Source: Arthrobacter sp. PGP41 (GTDB lineage: Bacteria; Actinomycetota; Actinomycetes; Actinomycetales; Micrococcaceae). From it: DNA of 64,000 nucleotides. The DNA lies in contig NZ_CP026514.1 of the NCBI RefSeq assembly GCF_002953935.1, forward strand, positions 1,054,001-1,118,000, given 5' to 3'. Under the pieces are notes generated by a model that did no database searches, was not told the DNA's origin, and worked only from the letters and a program-made list of their open reading frames with translations. Shown here piece by piece: positions 8,187-18,300 of the stretch. Each line of letters begins with the position of its first letter. Positions within the stretch are counted from its first letter, which is position 1. A program made the position numbers and the translations under genes.

Positions 8187-9148
8187 GCCATCTCCATCAG
8201 GGGGTGTTGGGTGTTCCAGCCGGTCAGGTGCGCCAGCTGGGGCCGACGCTGGGGGAGTGCGACGGCGATGCCGGCGGCGGTAACCGCTCCGGCGGCGCGG
8301 GAGACATTCCGGCTCCGGAGGGAGCCGTGGTTCCGTACCTCCACAGCCGCAACGCCGCCGTCGAACGTTCCGAAGTCCATCGCCTGGACGTGCGCTGCGA
8401 AGTCGCGGGCGTACTGGCCGGGCATCGGTCCTGAGTTCAGTGCCTGGGGTGGCAGGAGTTCAAGGTCCAGCAGCGCCGACTCGATCAGCTGCCGGTAGTG
8501 GCGGCGGAAGAGCGTGTGGGTGCCGAAGACCTCCAGGAGCAGCGGCTGCCGGCCCAGGCCGATCACCACGCCGCGCTGGCCCTCCAGCGGGGCGGGCGCG
8601 TCCGCGGCGCTGAACCGGTTCCGTTCCTCCTTGTCGTCCTTGAACCAGTCCATGTGCTGGAGGAGGGAGCTGGTGGCAGAGGCGCCGCGGGCGGCGTCGA
8701 AGCGGCGGACCCGTTCCCAGATGCGGTCCTGCCGGTCGCCACCCCATTGCCTGGTGCGACCGTTGGCAAGCTCGGACCACACGTTCATCGGAGCGCGCCG
8801 TGCCTGCCGCCGGTGGCTGTGCTGTCCGGCTTCCCAGCGGCCGGCTTCCACGCAGAAGGTGTCGATGTCGCGGCTTTCGCCCGGGCCGAGGACGACGTCG
8901 CTGGCGCACGTCCGGTGCTGCTGGCCGCCTTCAAGCAGCTCGCCTTCCAGCAGCAGTGCCGGGTGCGGGCCGTTGTTGGTGACGGTGAGGCTGGACACCT
9001 GGGCGCCGCTGGCGAGTTCGGTGACGGCGACGTCTGCGTGGGTGCCGGTGCTGATGCCGAGGCTCCCGGGGGCGGCGGTCCAAACGGGGAAGATGCTGAG
9101 CGGGCCGAGGCTGCTGCCGGCGCCGACGTGGAGCTGGGGAACTTTCAT
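8183..9148 (-). CDS. ARPP-1 family protein (ADP-ribosylglycohydrolase/phosphatase-associated)
   Basis: 321 residues, matching the ARPP-1 family (DUF6569-type): MKVPQLHVGAGSSLGPLSIFPVW at the start, ELLEGGQQHRTCASDVVL, the block FCVEAGRWEAGQ near 96-107, then QARRAPMNVW. The biochemical function of ARPP-1 is not established; it was named for operonic association with ADP-ribosylglycohydrolases and rhodanese/phosphatase proteins in predicted NAD/ADP-ribose pathways, exactly the context here. First gene of the operon: AGGAGGT stands five bases before the ATG, and a 20-bp palindrome lies 18 bp upstream. Its stop overlaps the next start by ATGA. Divergent from the NUDIX/NrtR-type regulator. Confidence 0.85.
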   Translation of the reverse strand: MKVPQLHVGAGSSLGPLSIFPVWTAAPGSLGISTGTHADVAVTELASGAQVSSLTVTNNGPHPALLLEGELLEGGQQHRTCASDVVLGPGESRDIDTFCVEAGRWEAGQHSHRRQARRAPMNVWSELANGRTRQWGGDRQDRIWERVRRFDAARGASATSSLLQHMDWFKDDKEERNRFSAADAPAPLEGQRGVVIGLGRQPLLLEVFGTHTLFRRHYRQLIESALLDLELLPPQALNSGPMPGQYARDFAAHVQAMDFGTFDGGVAAVEVRNHGSLRSRNVSRAAGAVTAAGIAVALPQRRPQLAHLTGWNTQHPLMEMA

Positions 9149-9165
9149 GGTGACCTCCTGGTGAT

Positions 9166-9185
9166 TTATCGCATTTCTGCGCTAA
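9166..9185. promoter_or_regulatory. Palindromic operator, site 1 (ARPP-1 side)
   Basis: TTATCGCATTTCTGCGCTAA is an imperfect palindrome of the form TTA-N2-GCA-N4-TGC-N2-TAA. It lies 18 bp before the ARPP-1 start. The same design recurs 48 bp away (centre to centre) on the regulator side. The likely binder is the adjacent NrtR-type regulator; this is inferred from position and symmetry. Confidence 0.7.
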
Positions 9186-9213
9186 TTGAGCCCAGTATGC
9201 ACCGGTTGCTTCT

Positions 9214-9233
9214 TTAGCGCAAGACTGCAATAA
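9214..9233. promoter_or_regulatory. Palindromic operator, site 2 (regulator side)
   Basis: TTAGCGCAAGACTGCAATAA has the same TTA-N2-GCA-N4-TGC-N2-TAA form as site 1 and ends 8 bp before the regulator's GTG start. Binding here would block the regulator's own transcription start, so autorepression is likely. Confidence 0.7.
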
Positions 9234-9241
9234 ATAGAGGT

Positions 9242-9907
9242 GTGAAGGATTCCAAGAACAGCCCTAGCCCGTCCCTGCTTGACTTTCCGCGGCCGTCGGT
9301 GGCGGTGGACACTGCGGTGCTGACGGTCTCGGAGGGGAGCGTGTGCGTGTTGCTGGTGCGCCGCGCGGAGGACCATCAGCACGGGAAGTGGGCGCTGCCG
9401 GGCACCTTCTTGAGGGAGCGCGAGACCCTGGCGGACGCGGTGCTGCGGTGCCTGCGGGAGAAAGCAGGGATCTCCGGCCGTGTGCCACGGCAGCTGCAGG
9501 TGTTTGACGAACCGGGCCGTGACGACCGCGGGTGGGTGCTGTCGGTGGCGCACGTGGACGTGGTGCCGCTGGCGGCTTTGGAGGTGGCGTTGAAGTCCGA
9601 CGGCGTCCGGCTGGCTTCCGTGACCGGGGAACCGGAGCTGATCGCCGGATTGCCTTACGGGCACACGGATATCGTGACGAAGGCTGTGGAGTGGTTGCGG
9701 GTGGCCTATTCGGAGGCCCCCGATCCTGGTGCCCTGCTGAATGAGCCGTTCACTTTGAAGGAACTGCGGGAGCTGCATGAGGTGGTGGCGGGCGCCCCGT
9801 TGATGCGAGACACTTTCCGGCGCTTTATGGAGCCGAAGCTTGCCGGGACGGGGCAGATGTCTGACGGGACGCGGGGGAGGCCGTCGCGGTTATGGGTGCG
9901 GCCCTGA
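9242..9907 (+). CDS. nrtR: NUDIX-domain transcriptional regulator, NrtR-like
   Basis: 221 residues from a GTG start. The N-terminal about 140 residues are a NUDIX domain (VDTAVLTVSEGSVCVLLVRRAED...KWALPGTFLRERETLADAVLRCLREKAG); the NUDIX box is degenerate (G-x5-E retained, REUxEEx changed to LREKAG), as in regulators that bind rather than hydrolyse ADP-ribose. The C-terminal about 75 residues (EPFTLKELRELHEVVAG...RDTFRRFMEPKLAGTG) are the winged-helix DNA-binding part of NrtR proteins, which control NAD-related genes with ADP-ribose-type ligands. It is divergent from the ARPP-1/glycohydrolase operon with two matching palindromes between, so it very probably controls that operon. The symbol is by family, not by proven orthology. 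Confidence 0.85.
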   Translation: MKDSKNSPSPSLLDFPRPSVAVDTAVLTVSEGSVCVLLVRRAEDHQHGKWALPGTFLRERETLADAVLRCLREKAGISGRVPRQLQVFDEPGRDDRGWVLSVAHVDVVPLAALEVALKSDGVRLASVTGEPELIAGLPYGHTDIVTKAVEWLRVAYSEAPDPGALLNEPFTLKELRELHEVVAGAPLMRDTFRRFMEPKLAGTGQMSDGTRGRPSRLWVRP

Positions 9908-9972
9908 GAGTTGAAGCCTTGATGGGCCGGTTGAATGGACCTTGACGAGCTATTGTCGATTATGGTCTGAGA

Positions 9973-11847
9973 ATGAGCCTTGAAGCCTGGACTCCTCTCG
10001 AATCTGTCGACGATGAACTTTTGACCTTGGAAACCGCCGCGATTCTGACGTTGGCCCGCGAGTACAGAGCGGACAAGGTAGAGGCTGCAGTTGACGCATG
10101 GACTCCGCTGCAGATTGCCCTGCTCCAAGAAACGAGGAGAGAGGAACAAATATCAGAGGCAATTAGTGTGCTCGGTGAGTTGCTACACGTGACGGGTCTC
10201 AGACTTCCGTCTGCGGTTAACAGGGCGGAATTGCCAGCATTTGTTGAGGCATTGCGTGAACTGTCTCGACTCGTTCGTGTGGCGCCGGATCGCTCAAGCA
10301 GTGTGAGGGCAGCCGTGGGCCTCCTCAATCTGGCTTGTGGAGAGTCCATGGAACAGAGCGCTGACGTGTCCAAACTTTTTCGCAGCGGACTACTGGACAC
10401 CGCATGGCAACATGTCCGACGCTTTGTTGCCGCGCCCGCTTCTGAAGAACGACGAATTCAGCCACCCGAGATTGGCACGCCAGCCTCGAGCGAATGGAAT
10501 GCGCATGACAGGTCGCTTCTCGGTGACTACGCGCCCTGGTCTTGGGGAGTCGGTCCCATGTTCCAAACTCTGGGCGGCTGGGATGCGACCTGGCAAATGG
10601 CACGACGATCGTCCAAAGAAGAACACTTGGACATGATCCGTTACTGGGCACCGCTTCCGCACCTCGTCCTTGGACCCCTTGGGTGGTCGGATCCGGCGTT
10701 GGGCGTGGCCCGTTGGATCCTCTTGGGAATGCCACAGTCGACGCCGGAATTGTCATTGTTAGGGCGTGTTTGGGGTGCCGAGGCACTTATGTATTTCTCA
10801 CATCCGCAAATGGACTGGATACCGGAGTCTCACGGGTGTCTCGGTTTTCAACCTGGAACATCCGGGCGCCGGATCAGCCGCATCTACGAGTCGCGCGAAA
10901 TCGCTGAAGCCTTTTGGGGCTGCGGAGGACTTCATATGCAGGTCCATTTGGAGTGGCAGATGTGCGGTCAACAAGAACCAACAGGAATCTGGCCTCCTGT
11001 ATATACAAGTGTGGTCGATCGTCATAATGTCGTTCTTCACCTTGATGCTACAAGGGGGTGGCACACGCAATTGCAGACTCTTGGTGACAGACTTGCCGCT
11101 GAGCTCGCGGACCCGAGAATTGAGGTCACGATAATCGCGCCACCCGTCGGCATGCTCGGCACCTTCAGGCGATCCCAGCTGACAGGCCTCTGGTATTCGG
11201 GCTCCCACGAGGCTCATACCTTGGGCCACACGAAGCTGAACACTCCCGTTCGTAGACTTCCACCAACCGGTGCCGTAAAACCGCCGACCCCGGTGCATTG
11301 GAACCCATCCCTTCGGCACACGAACGCCGCGGCGTTCTGGCTTGCCAGTGAACTTGCTCGCCGGCACCCCCACTACGTGCTCTTGGGTGACTCTGCTAGC
11401 AGTCTTCGGCTGGTGAGTGACACTGGGCCGATCATCAAAATTTCGCGACATGCAGCAGTGGAAGCGGGGGCAATTGTGTTGACCCCCAAGGAGTTTTTTG
11501 CAGTGGACGACAAGCGGAAGCTCATTGAAGACCTCGAAAGCAAGTTGGGGTTGCCCGCGAGGAAACGGGCAGCAGTTACGACGAGACGGACCGTTATGTA
11601 CCGGGCAATGGCGCATATCCTGGCCGCGACCGTCGGCGACAAAGCAACCTGGGATTTTGTTCCTGCTGGTGCAGAACCCGCGGGGGCCTGGTATATGACG
11701 CGGGATGCAAAACCCATTGCATTCCTGACGCGAGACGGGACAGTCAGTTTCCCGGAGGGATCGGTCAACCTGTTAGAGCGATACGAAGCTCACTCAAGAA
11801 AGATGACTGCCATGATCGGAGAGGTCTTCCGGCTGGTCATGCCGTAG
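9973..11847 (+). CDS. Unrecognised 624-residue protein next to mcrBC
   Basis: I recognise no family. The protein is soluble and rich in Trp, with a helical Glu/Leu-rich N-terminus (about 1-120), a middle part with GWDATWQMARR and WAPLPHLVLGPLGWSDP, and a C-terminal part beginning around HTNAAAFWLASELARRHPHYVLLGDS. No Walker, nuclease or transmembrane motif is evident. The ATG has no ribosome-binding site; a TATGGT hexamer ends seven bases before it, which would suit a leaderless message. Its last 54 bp overlap the 3' end of mcrC on the other strand. The position between a regulator and a restriction system, and the lack of recognisable motifs, make it a candidate accessory or independent defence gene; this is inference only. 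Confidence 0.7.
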   Translation: MSLEAWTPLESVDDELLTLETAAILTLAREYRADKVEAAVDAWTPLQIALLQETRREEQISEAISVLGELLHVTGLRLPSAVNRAELPAFVEALRELSRLVRVAPDRSSSVRAAVGLLNLACGESMEQSADVSKLFRSGLLDTAWQHVRRFVAAPASEERRIQPPEIGTPASSEWNAHDRSLLGDYAPWSWGVGPMFQTLGGWDATWQMARRSSKEEHLDMIRYWAPLPHLVLGPLGWSDPALGVARWILLGMPQSTPELSLLGRVWGAEALMYFSHPQMDWIPESHGCLGFQPGTSGRRISRIYESREIAEAFWGCGGLHMQVHLEWQMCGQQEPTGIWPPVYTSVVDRHNVVLHLDATRGWHTQLQTLGDRLAAELADPRIEVTIIAPPVGMLGTFRRSQLTGLWYSGSHEAHTLGHTKLNTPVRRLPPTGAVKPPTPVHWNPSLRHTNAAAFWLASELARRHPHYVLLGDSASSLRLVSDTGPIIKISRHAAVEAGAIVLTPKEFFAVDDKRKLIEDLESKLGLPARKRAAVTTRRTVMYRAMAHILAATVGDKATWDFVPAGAEPAGAWYMTRDAKPIAFLTRDGTVSFPEGSVNLLERYEAHSRKMTAMIGEVFRLVMP

Positions 11848-13014
11848 AAATGTTGGGCCTTCCATAGCCCAAACCTCTTCCTGTGCCTGAGAAGCAAACT
11901 TGGCTGAAGGTATCTGTGAAGGCGGGGTGAGAACGTCCAGCAGTTGCTGGCGAACCTCGATCGCCGACCTTCCGAGGTCAACCGTGGCTACCGTGAACCG
12001 ATGGCCGCTCGACTCGAAACTCTCCCGGATCGATTGTCCGACAGAGGGATACAGCAGGATGCCTTCCGCATACAGTGAGAGAGGGTCATCTACGGCTTCC
12101 TGGGACCGAACATAGGCGTAGATCTGATAGAGATGGCCGCTCTTGAAGGTCTCTCCGCCGAACTGGCCCTTAGCTAGCGCAGAAGTGAATTTTGTGTCGA
12201 TGATGATACGCCGCTTGACCGTGGAGTTTTCCAGCAGAATATCCGTTTGCATTTTGGGAATGAACGCGGCGGCGCCGGGAGTTTCGTTGTTGGAGTTCCA
12301 TGAGATGAACTGTCCGGTACTGGTCTGCCAGCCAGATGCACTGGCCGCGGCCCGGTAGAAGCCTCCCACCGCGCGTTCGAACAGGCGCCGGAACTCGTGG
12401 TCAGTGAGGCTTGATCGTCGGAGCCGTCCCGTTCCTTCATCGCTCGGCAGTATGAGTTGCAGGGCCAGGCGAGCCGCCAGGAGTACCGCCCTGTCCTGCA
12501 CATCGTTGCGTGAGAACCGAACGGTCGTGTCGCGGACAGTCGATCGTGTATCGGTGCCCCTCACGCCAAGGTCGGACAACCGCCTAGCATCGGCTCGGCA
12601 TCGATGGCTCAGCGATTTAGAGACGACCAAGGGAGCCAAAAACGTAAGAGCAGCCTGAACCAGCCGATTTCTGGGAGTGTCTACGGTCAGTTCCTCGTAG
12701 CGGCACGCCACTTGCCCCCGGCTCAGCAGCTGATGAGACTCTGTTCGCAGGACGTCAATTCGGCCGCGGACTCGCCGGAGGTCCCCTTCAGTAGGAGCAA
12801 ATCCCGGTGTTAGTGGCTTCTTCAGGCGGTCCGCTACGCTCGCGACAAGTATCTCGCCTAGTAGGTCCGGTAGCCGCTCCGGGTACTCTTCAATGCCGCT
12901 TAGCGATGGGCTTCCAGTTTTATATAAATCGGATGCATACAGCAGAAGCAGCCAGAGGTTTCTGACTGGAATACGGGTTTTTCCGGAAACGACCACGAAA
13001 GCATCCGGACCCAT
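11794..13014 (-). CDS. mcrC: McrC-like nuclease subunit of a McrBC restriction system
   Basis: 406 residues. The N-terminus (IPVRNLWLLLLYASDL) and the block RGRIDVLRTES...RYEELTVDTPRNRLVQAAL are typical of McrC. The PD-(D/E)XK nuclease core is Asp in QTDILLE (near 256) and DTK in RIIIDTKF (near 271). McrC cleaves DNA once translocated by the GTPase McrB on modified DNA. The start is 2 bp after the mcrB stop, so the genes are coupled. The 3' end overlaps the converging 624-residue gene by 54 bp, which is unusual. Confidence 0.9.
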   Translation of the reverse strand: MGPDAFVVVSGKTRIPVRNLWLLLLYASDLYKTGSPSLSGIEEYPERLPDLLGEILVASVADRLKKPLTPGFAPTEGDLRRVRGRIDVLRTESHQLLSRGQVACRYEELTVDTPRNRLVQAALTFLAPLVVSKSLSHRCRADARRLSDLGVRGTDTRSTVRDTTVRFSRNDVQDRAVLLAARLALQLILPSDEGTGRLRRSSLTDHEFRRLFERAVGGFYRAAASASGWQTSTGQFISWNSNNETPGAAAFIPKMQTDILLENSTVKRRIIIDTKFTSALAKGQFGGETFKSGHLYQIYAYVRSQEAVDDPLSLYAEGILLYPSVGQSIRESFESSGHRFTVATVDLGRSAIEVRQQLLDVLTPPSQIPSAKFASQAQEEVWAMEGPTFLRHDQPEDLSDHGSHLS

Positions 13015-13016
13015 AT

Positions 13017-15185
13017 CTAATTCAGTCCCTCGACGAGCTTTGACACTTCTGCCTCCGCTGACGAGGGATCTTCAAACCAATACTCCTTGAGCGTCGGAGC
13101 AATTTCTGTTGTTACTACGGCTCGGAACCAGCTCACGTATGAATCCACACGCTCCTCTGCCGGTGGCGTCACGAAGCTGTGGCCGAGCATAAACTCTGCT
13201 CCCAGCGTCGAATCGTCCCGGATGGATGCGTTCAAAGCGTCAAAGCGGCGGCGGACGGTCTCGAGGTGTGCTACTTCCACGTTGTGTTTGGCCTTCATCC
13301 ACTGCAACCAGCTGTCGTTCAAGGCAGGTGCGAGCGAAACGAACCCAAACCGACGGCGGAACGCCAAATCCATGATGGCAAGGGAACGATCTGCGAGATT
13401 CATCGTGCCAATGATATGGAGATTGCTCGGGACATGGACCGTCTCGTCTGATGCACGCGGATAAGCAAGATGGAGAGCTTCCCGGGGAGAGCGCTTCCCG
13501 GCCTCGATGAGCGTAAGCAGCTCACCGAAAACCTGGACGGGGTTTCCGCGGTTTATTTCTTCTATGAGAACGACGTGAGGCACCTCGGGAACTGCGTTTG
13601 CGCGCTCAACCATCTCGAGGAAAGGCCCATTCACCAAGGTCAACTTGCCGTCAGAGCCTGGACGCCACCCTCGTACGAAGTCTTCGTACGACATGTTCGG
13701 ATGGAACTGCACGGCCCGGATAGCCGACTTCAGGTCTTTACTGCCGATCAATGCGTATGCCAGTCGTCGCGCGAGCCAGGTCTTGCCCGTGCCGGGAGGG
13801 CCTTGAAGGATGATGTTCTTCTTCGACCGCCAACGCGCCAGGATCTCCGTCAGCTCGGATTCCGACACGAAGCAACCGTCGAGGACAATGTCGGCGACCG
13901 AGTAAGGCTTTGTTGGGGACGGCGGTGCCAACTCCACCGGATCTCCGTCCGCCTCGTCACTCCGCCCGGCCGGGTCCAGGAATGCGGTCCACGAGAGCTC
14001 CGGGAAGGAGTGCACTGGATATTCAGGATCATCGAACTTGGCTACCAAAGTGTCCAATATGTCCAGGTACCGGCTGCCGTCCGCCTGGAACAAGTTGCCG
14101 TCCAGCATCAGAGCAGTCTTTAGGTATCTTCGCGACTGACCGTCGAGCGGCAAGAAGTTCCAAGGGCGGATCCAAAATAGGCCCATACTCAGTTTTCCGC
14201 CGACACCACGAATACCCCGGGCACGGTCATAAGCTTCGGCAAACCTTATTCGCGCCTGATCCTCAGAGGAGCTGGCCAGGGAGAGCGCTGCCTCAAAGGC
14301 GTCCCACAGCGCATCGATGTCGCCGGACGCCCTTTCAGGCTTGTAGGAAAAGAACCACGAGTTCTGGTTGTTCAGCAGTGGGATTGCATCGAAAGCAGTA
14401 GGCGGAGGCGTCGACAGGCCCAAGGCCTTGGCCCAGTCTCCGGCCAAAGCCGTTCGTTTCGCATGGGTAATTCCGCGATTGAAGGACCCGAAGACAGTGA
14501 ACGGGCAGATATCGTCAAGCGGCATGGAAACGCCGTTCTCATCCTTGTCCGTCAGATAGTTAAGATTCTCGTGACGCGTCTGTAGGTTCTGAAGAGCTGC
14601 CAGGAGCTCGCCCCGACGATCCTTGTACGAAAGCAACGCAGTGGCCAACTCTTCATAAAACGGCGTCCACTGGAAGTCCTCTTCGGGACTCGGGTCCTCA
14701 TCGCCGAACCGTTTGGACCAGGCCGCATCGTTGCGGAACCTGCTGATGTCCTGCTGCTCATTGTCAAAGGCGAAGCGGATCAGCGCTTCGCTCATCCAGC
14801 TCCCGGTAGCCACCTTCCAGATCGTTGCCCGTCCCGTGTAGAAGTACCATTCGCGGGGCTGCTCCAGCGGGTTCCAGTCGACGTCGACTCTGCGGCCATC
14901 GCCGTGGTTACGTGTGACACGTCCCGTTGCCTTGATGGCCATGGTTGAGACAAGGTGGCCGCGAGTGTCGAAAGGGACGCCGTGCTTCCGCACGTAGCTC
15001 GCCTTTATCGCGATGCGGTCACCGGGCCGCATGGATTTTACGACGTCGAGGTGACGGTCCTCAAAGCCGTTCTCCCAGACTCCTTCGGCCAGAAACCGGG
15101 CGGTTTGGTCCTGGGGGTCCCGATCCGAGAAAAACGCTCCGACGAACCAGTTCTGTTTCGGGGTATTTACCTCTTCTGACAACAT
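13017..15185 (-). CDS. mcrB: McrB-like AAA+ GTPase of a McrBC restriction system
   Basis: About 722 residues from the ATG at 15185, chosen because homologous protein begins at NWFVGAFF and AGGAG lies upstream; longer in-frame starts add unlike sequence. The N-terminal 140 residues look like a modified-base recognition (EVE/YTH-like) domain (DPQDQTARFLAEGVWENGF...SMRPGDRIAIKASYVR). The AAA+ motor has Walker A LQGPPGTGKTWLARRL near 463, Walker B VVLIEEINRGNP near 540, IGTMNLADRS near 595 and the arginine finger FRRRF near 608. McrB drives NTP-dependent translocation for McrC cleavage; the target modification is unknown. It is divergent from the PLD/DUF3427 helicase gene. Confidence 0.9.
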   Translation of the reverse strand: MLSEEVNTPKQNWFVGAFFSDRDPQDQTARFLAEGVWENGFEDRHLDVVKSMRPGDRIAIKASYVRKHGVPFDTRGHLVSTMAIKATGRVTRNHGDGRRVDVDWNPLEQPREWYFYTGRATIWKVATGSWMSEALIRFAFDNEQQDISRFRNDAAWSKRFGDEDPSPEEDFQWTPFYEELATALLSYKDRRGELLAALQNLQTRHENLNYLTDKDENGVSMPLDDICPFTVFGSFNRGITHAKRTALAGDWAKALGLSTPPPTAFDAIPLLNNQNSWFFSYKPERASGDIDALWDAFEAALSLASSSEDQARIRFAEAYDRARGIRGVGGKLSMGLFWIRPWNFLPLDGQSRRYLKTALMLDGNLFQADGSRYLDILDTLVAKFDDPEYPVHSFPELSWTAFLDPAGRSDEADGDPVELAPPSPTKPYSVADIVLDGCFVSESELTEILARWRSKKNIILQGPPGTGKTWLARRLAYALIGSKDLKSAIRAVQFHPNMSYEDFVRGWRPGSDGKLTLVNGPFLEMVERANAVPEVPHVVLIEEINRGNPVQVFGELLTLIEAGKRSPREALHLAYPRASDETVHVPSNLHIIGTMNLADRSLAIMDLAFRRRFGFVSLAPALNDSWLQWMKAKHNVEVAHLETVRRRFDALNASIRDDSTLGAEFMLGHSFVTPPAEERVDSYVSWFRAVVTTEIAPTLKEYWFEDPSSAEAEVSKLVEGLN

Positions 15186-15310
15186 GCCTCGGGAACTCCT
15201 GTGTTCATGTAACGGCCCGATGCGGCCAATGATCATTAGACCACCACCCAGGGCAATCTTGAGTGCATGACGCTTGAATGATCTTTCGCAGTGATTGCGG
15301 TTTTGCACGC

Positions 15311-15316
15311 TAACCT
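15311..15316 (+). promoter_or_regulatory. Candidate -10 element for a leaderless helicase message
   Basis: TAACCT ends six bases before the GTG at 15323, and no Shine-Dalgarno sequence precedes that codon. Together these suit a leaderless transcript starting at the GTG. No good -35 hexamer is visible. Confidence 0.3.
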
Positions 15317-15322
15317 GGCGCA

Positions 15323-18300
15323 GTGACTAATTCCATTGGGGGAGGGTCGGCGCAGCAGCTGCCCGCAGGTTTATACGAACTACTGAATACGGACGTGCTT
15401 GGCCAGCGATTGGGCCGCAATGCAGAACTTGAGCCCATGTTTGCGGACGTAGAAGACGATGACGTCCCTGATATCCTCTCCCGTCATGTCGCCGACGCCG
15501 TTCGCGACGCTCTCGCTGCCGCACGCCCTGTAGACAGAGTTGCCCTGGCCAACCGGTTGCTCGAAACGTTGCAGCAGAAGGGCCGCATAGCAAACGGCCC
15601 AACAGTGCTGCAGTCCCTCCACCGCCCGGATACGCTCAAGCGCCGCCAGCTCCGTCGCCCCACAACAAGACTTAGCGACTCCGCGCTCCTGACCAACAGC
15701 AACGAGGACCCCAACCTGGCAGCAGAACTGCGCGCAGAAATCGAATCGGCGGACAGCGTCGACCTCCTCTGCGCCTTCGTCCGCTGGACCGGCATCAGAC
15801 TTCTCGAGCCGGCACTTGAGCAGCTTAGGGATCGGGGCGTGAAACTTCGCGTCATCACCACCACGTACATGGGCGCAACTGAACGCCGGGCCATCGACGA
15901 ACTCGTCAACCGGTACGGAGCCGAGGTCAAGATCAGCTACGAAACCCACTCCACCCGGCTTCATGCGAAGGCGTGGCTGTTCCGCCGCAACTCAGGCTTC
16001 CACACCGCTTACGTCGGCAGCTCCAACCTAAGTCAAGCCGCACTACTGGACGGGCTTGAATGGAACGTCCGCCTCAGCTCCGTAGCCACGCCCGCCCTCC
16101 TGCAAAAGTTCGAGGTCACGTTCGACAGCTACTGGGAACAGCGTGCGTTCCAAAGTTATGATCCAGAACGCGACGGCGAAAGGCTGGACGCTGCGTTGGA
16201 ACGCAACGGCGGCCGCCGCACAGCGGTCCCGGATGCACCCACTGGGCTTGAGGTTCACCCGTTCTTGCATCAGGAGGAGATGCTGGAGGACCTGGAAGCG
16301 GAGCGTCACAAAGGCTACAACCACAATCTCCTGGTCGCAGCTACCGGCACCGGCAAAACGGTAATCGCAGCCCTGGACTACAAAGGCCTCCGCGCGGCTG
16401 CCGGCCGCGACCTAAAGCTGCTCTTCGTGGCGCATCGACAGGAGATTCTCAAGCAGGCAATGCGCACCTACCGCGACGTCATGCAGGACGGCGCCTTCGG
16501 TGAACTCTACGTGGGGGACCACAAGCCGAAAGAGTGGAAGCACATCTTCGCGTCGGTCCAGTCGCTGTCTTCCCTCGGCGTCGAGCAGCTGGAGCCTGAC
16601 TTCTTCGACGTCGTCGTCATCGATGAGTTCCACCATGCCATGGCGCCCACGTACCGCCGCCTGCTGGACCATCTGAAACCGCAGCAGCTTCTCGGACTCA
16701 CGGCGACTCCGGAACGGGGCGACGGCGTCGACGTCGCCAAGCAGTTCTTCGATGGCCGGACAGCCAGTGAGCTTAGGCTCTGGGACGCTCTGGACGCTGA
16801 CCTGCTGGTCCCGTTTCACTACTTCGGCGTCTCTGATGACGTCGACCTGAGCCAGTTGGAGTGGAAGCGCGGCAACTATGACACCACCCAGCTGAGCGCC
16901 CTGTACACCGGCAACGACGCCCGCGCCGCCAAGATAATCCGCGAACTCAGGGACAAAGCCACCAGCACCGACCAGATGCGGGCCATCGGCTTCTGCGTCT
17001 CGGTCCAGCACGCCCACTACATGGCTGAGGTGTTCAACCGTGCCGGCATTGCCTCGGTCGCCGTCGACGGCACCACTGACAATGCTGACCGCGAGGAAGC
17101 CCTGCGGCGCCTGGGTAAGCGGGACATCAACTGCATCTTCGCCGTCGACCTTTTCAATGAAGGACTGGACCTGCCGCAGGTGGACACCATCCTGCTGCTC
17201 CGGCCCACGCAGAGCGCCACCGTCTTCCTGCAGCAGCTGGGACGCGGACTGCGCCGTGCGGAGGGCAAAGCGGTGCTGACGGTCCTGGACTTCATCGGCC
17301 AGCAGCGCCGTGAGTTCCGCTTTGACCTGCGCTACCGCGCGCTGACCGGCTACGGGCGCAAGGAGCTGGAGAAGGCTGTCGAGGACGAGTTCCCGTACCT
17401 GCCGTCGGGCTCGCAGATCGTGCTGGACCGGGTGGCGCAGAAGGTGGTGCTGGACAACATCAAGGCGCAGCTGCGGTTCAACCGGGCGCAGCTGGTCCGG
17501 AACATTGCGTCGTACGCCGAGACCGAGCTGGAGGCCTACCTGGAGCGGTCCGGGAACGAGGTGAAGACGATCTACCGGTCCACCAGGGACTCGTGGACCG
17601 CTTACCTCCGCCAGGCGGGACTGATCGAGGGGCTTTCACCCCTGGAGACCGTGTTGCGCGGGAAGCTCGAGGAGCTGTCGGACGCGGAGGAAAAGAAGCT
17701 GCTGGGCCGCATGGCCGCATTGATTCACGTGGACGATCCGGAACGGGCCGCTGCCTATTCGATGCTCGTTGCTCCCGACGCGCCCCGCTACGCGGACCTT
17801 GGCATGCGCGAGCAGGCTTTTGCACGCATGCTGTTCTACACGTTGTGGGATGACGGCGGAGGATTCAAGACGTACGACGACGGCCTGGACCACCTGCGCG
17901 GCTACCAGTTTGTGTGCCGCGAGATCCGGCAGGTGATCAAGCTGGGAGTGACGGCATCCAAACATGCAGCGAAGAGTCTTGGCGCTGGGTTGCAGCACAT
18001 CCCTCTGCTTTCACATGCCACGTACCGGCGCGAGGAGGTTCTTGCGGCTCTGCAGTACGGCTCGCTGGAACAAGGCAAGAACGTCCAGCACCGGGAAGGC
18101 GTCGCATGGTGTCCGGCAACGTCTACCGACGCCTTCTTTGTCACCCTCAACAAGGACGACAAGAAGCACTCGGCGACCACGATGTACAAGGACTACGCGA
18201 TCAGCCCCGAGCTCTTTCACTGGGAGTCGCAGAATGCGACATCGCCTACGAGCCCGACGGGACGGCGTTACCTTGACCGGGCCTCGCACGGTTCGAAGGT

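Noticed and set aside
6894..8498. Long plus-strand open frame opposite the ADP-ribosylglycohydrolase
   Set aside because: It is the mirror of a gene with clear catalytic motifs; its translation is Arg/Pro-rich with no family pattern, as expected for a high-GC shadow.
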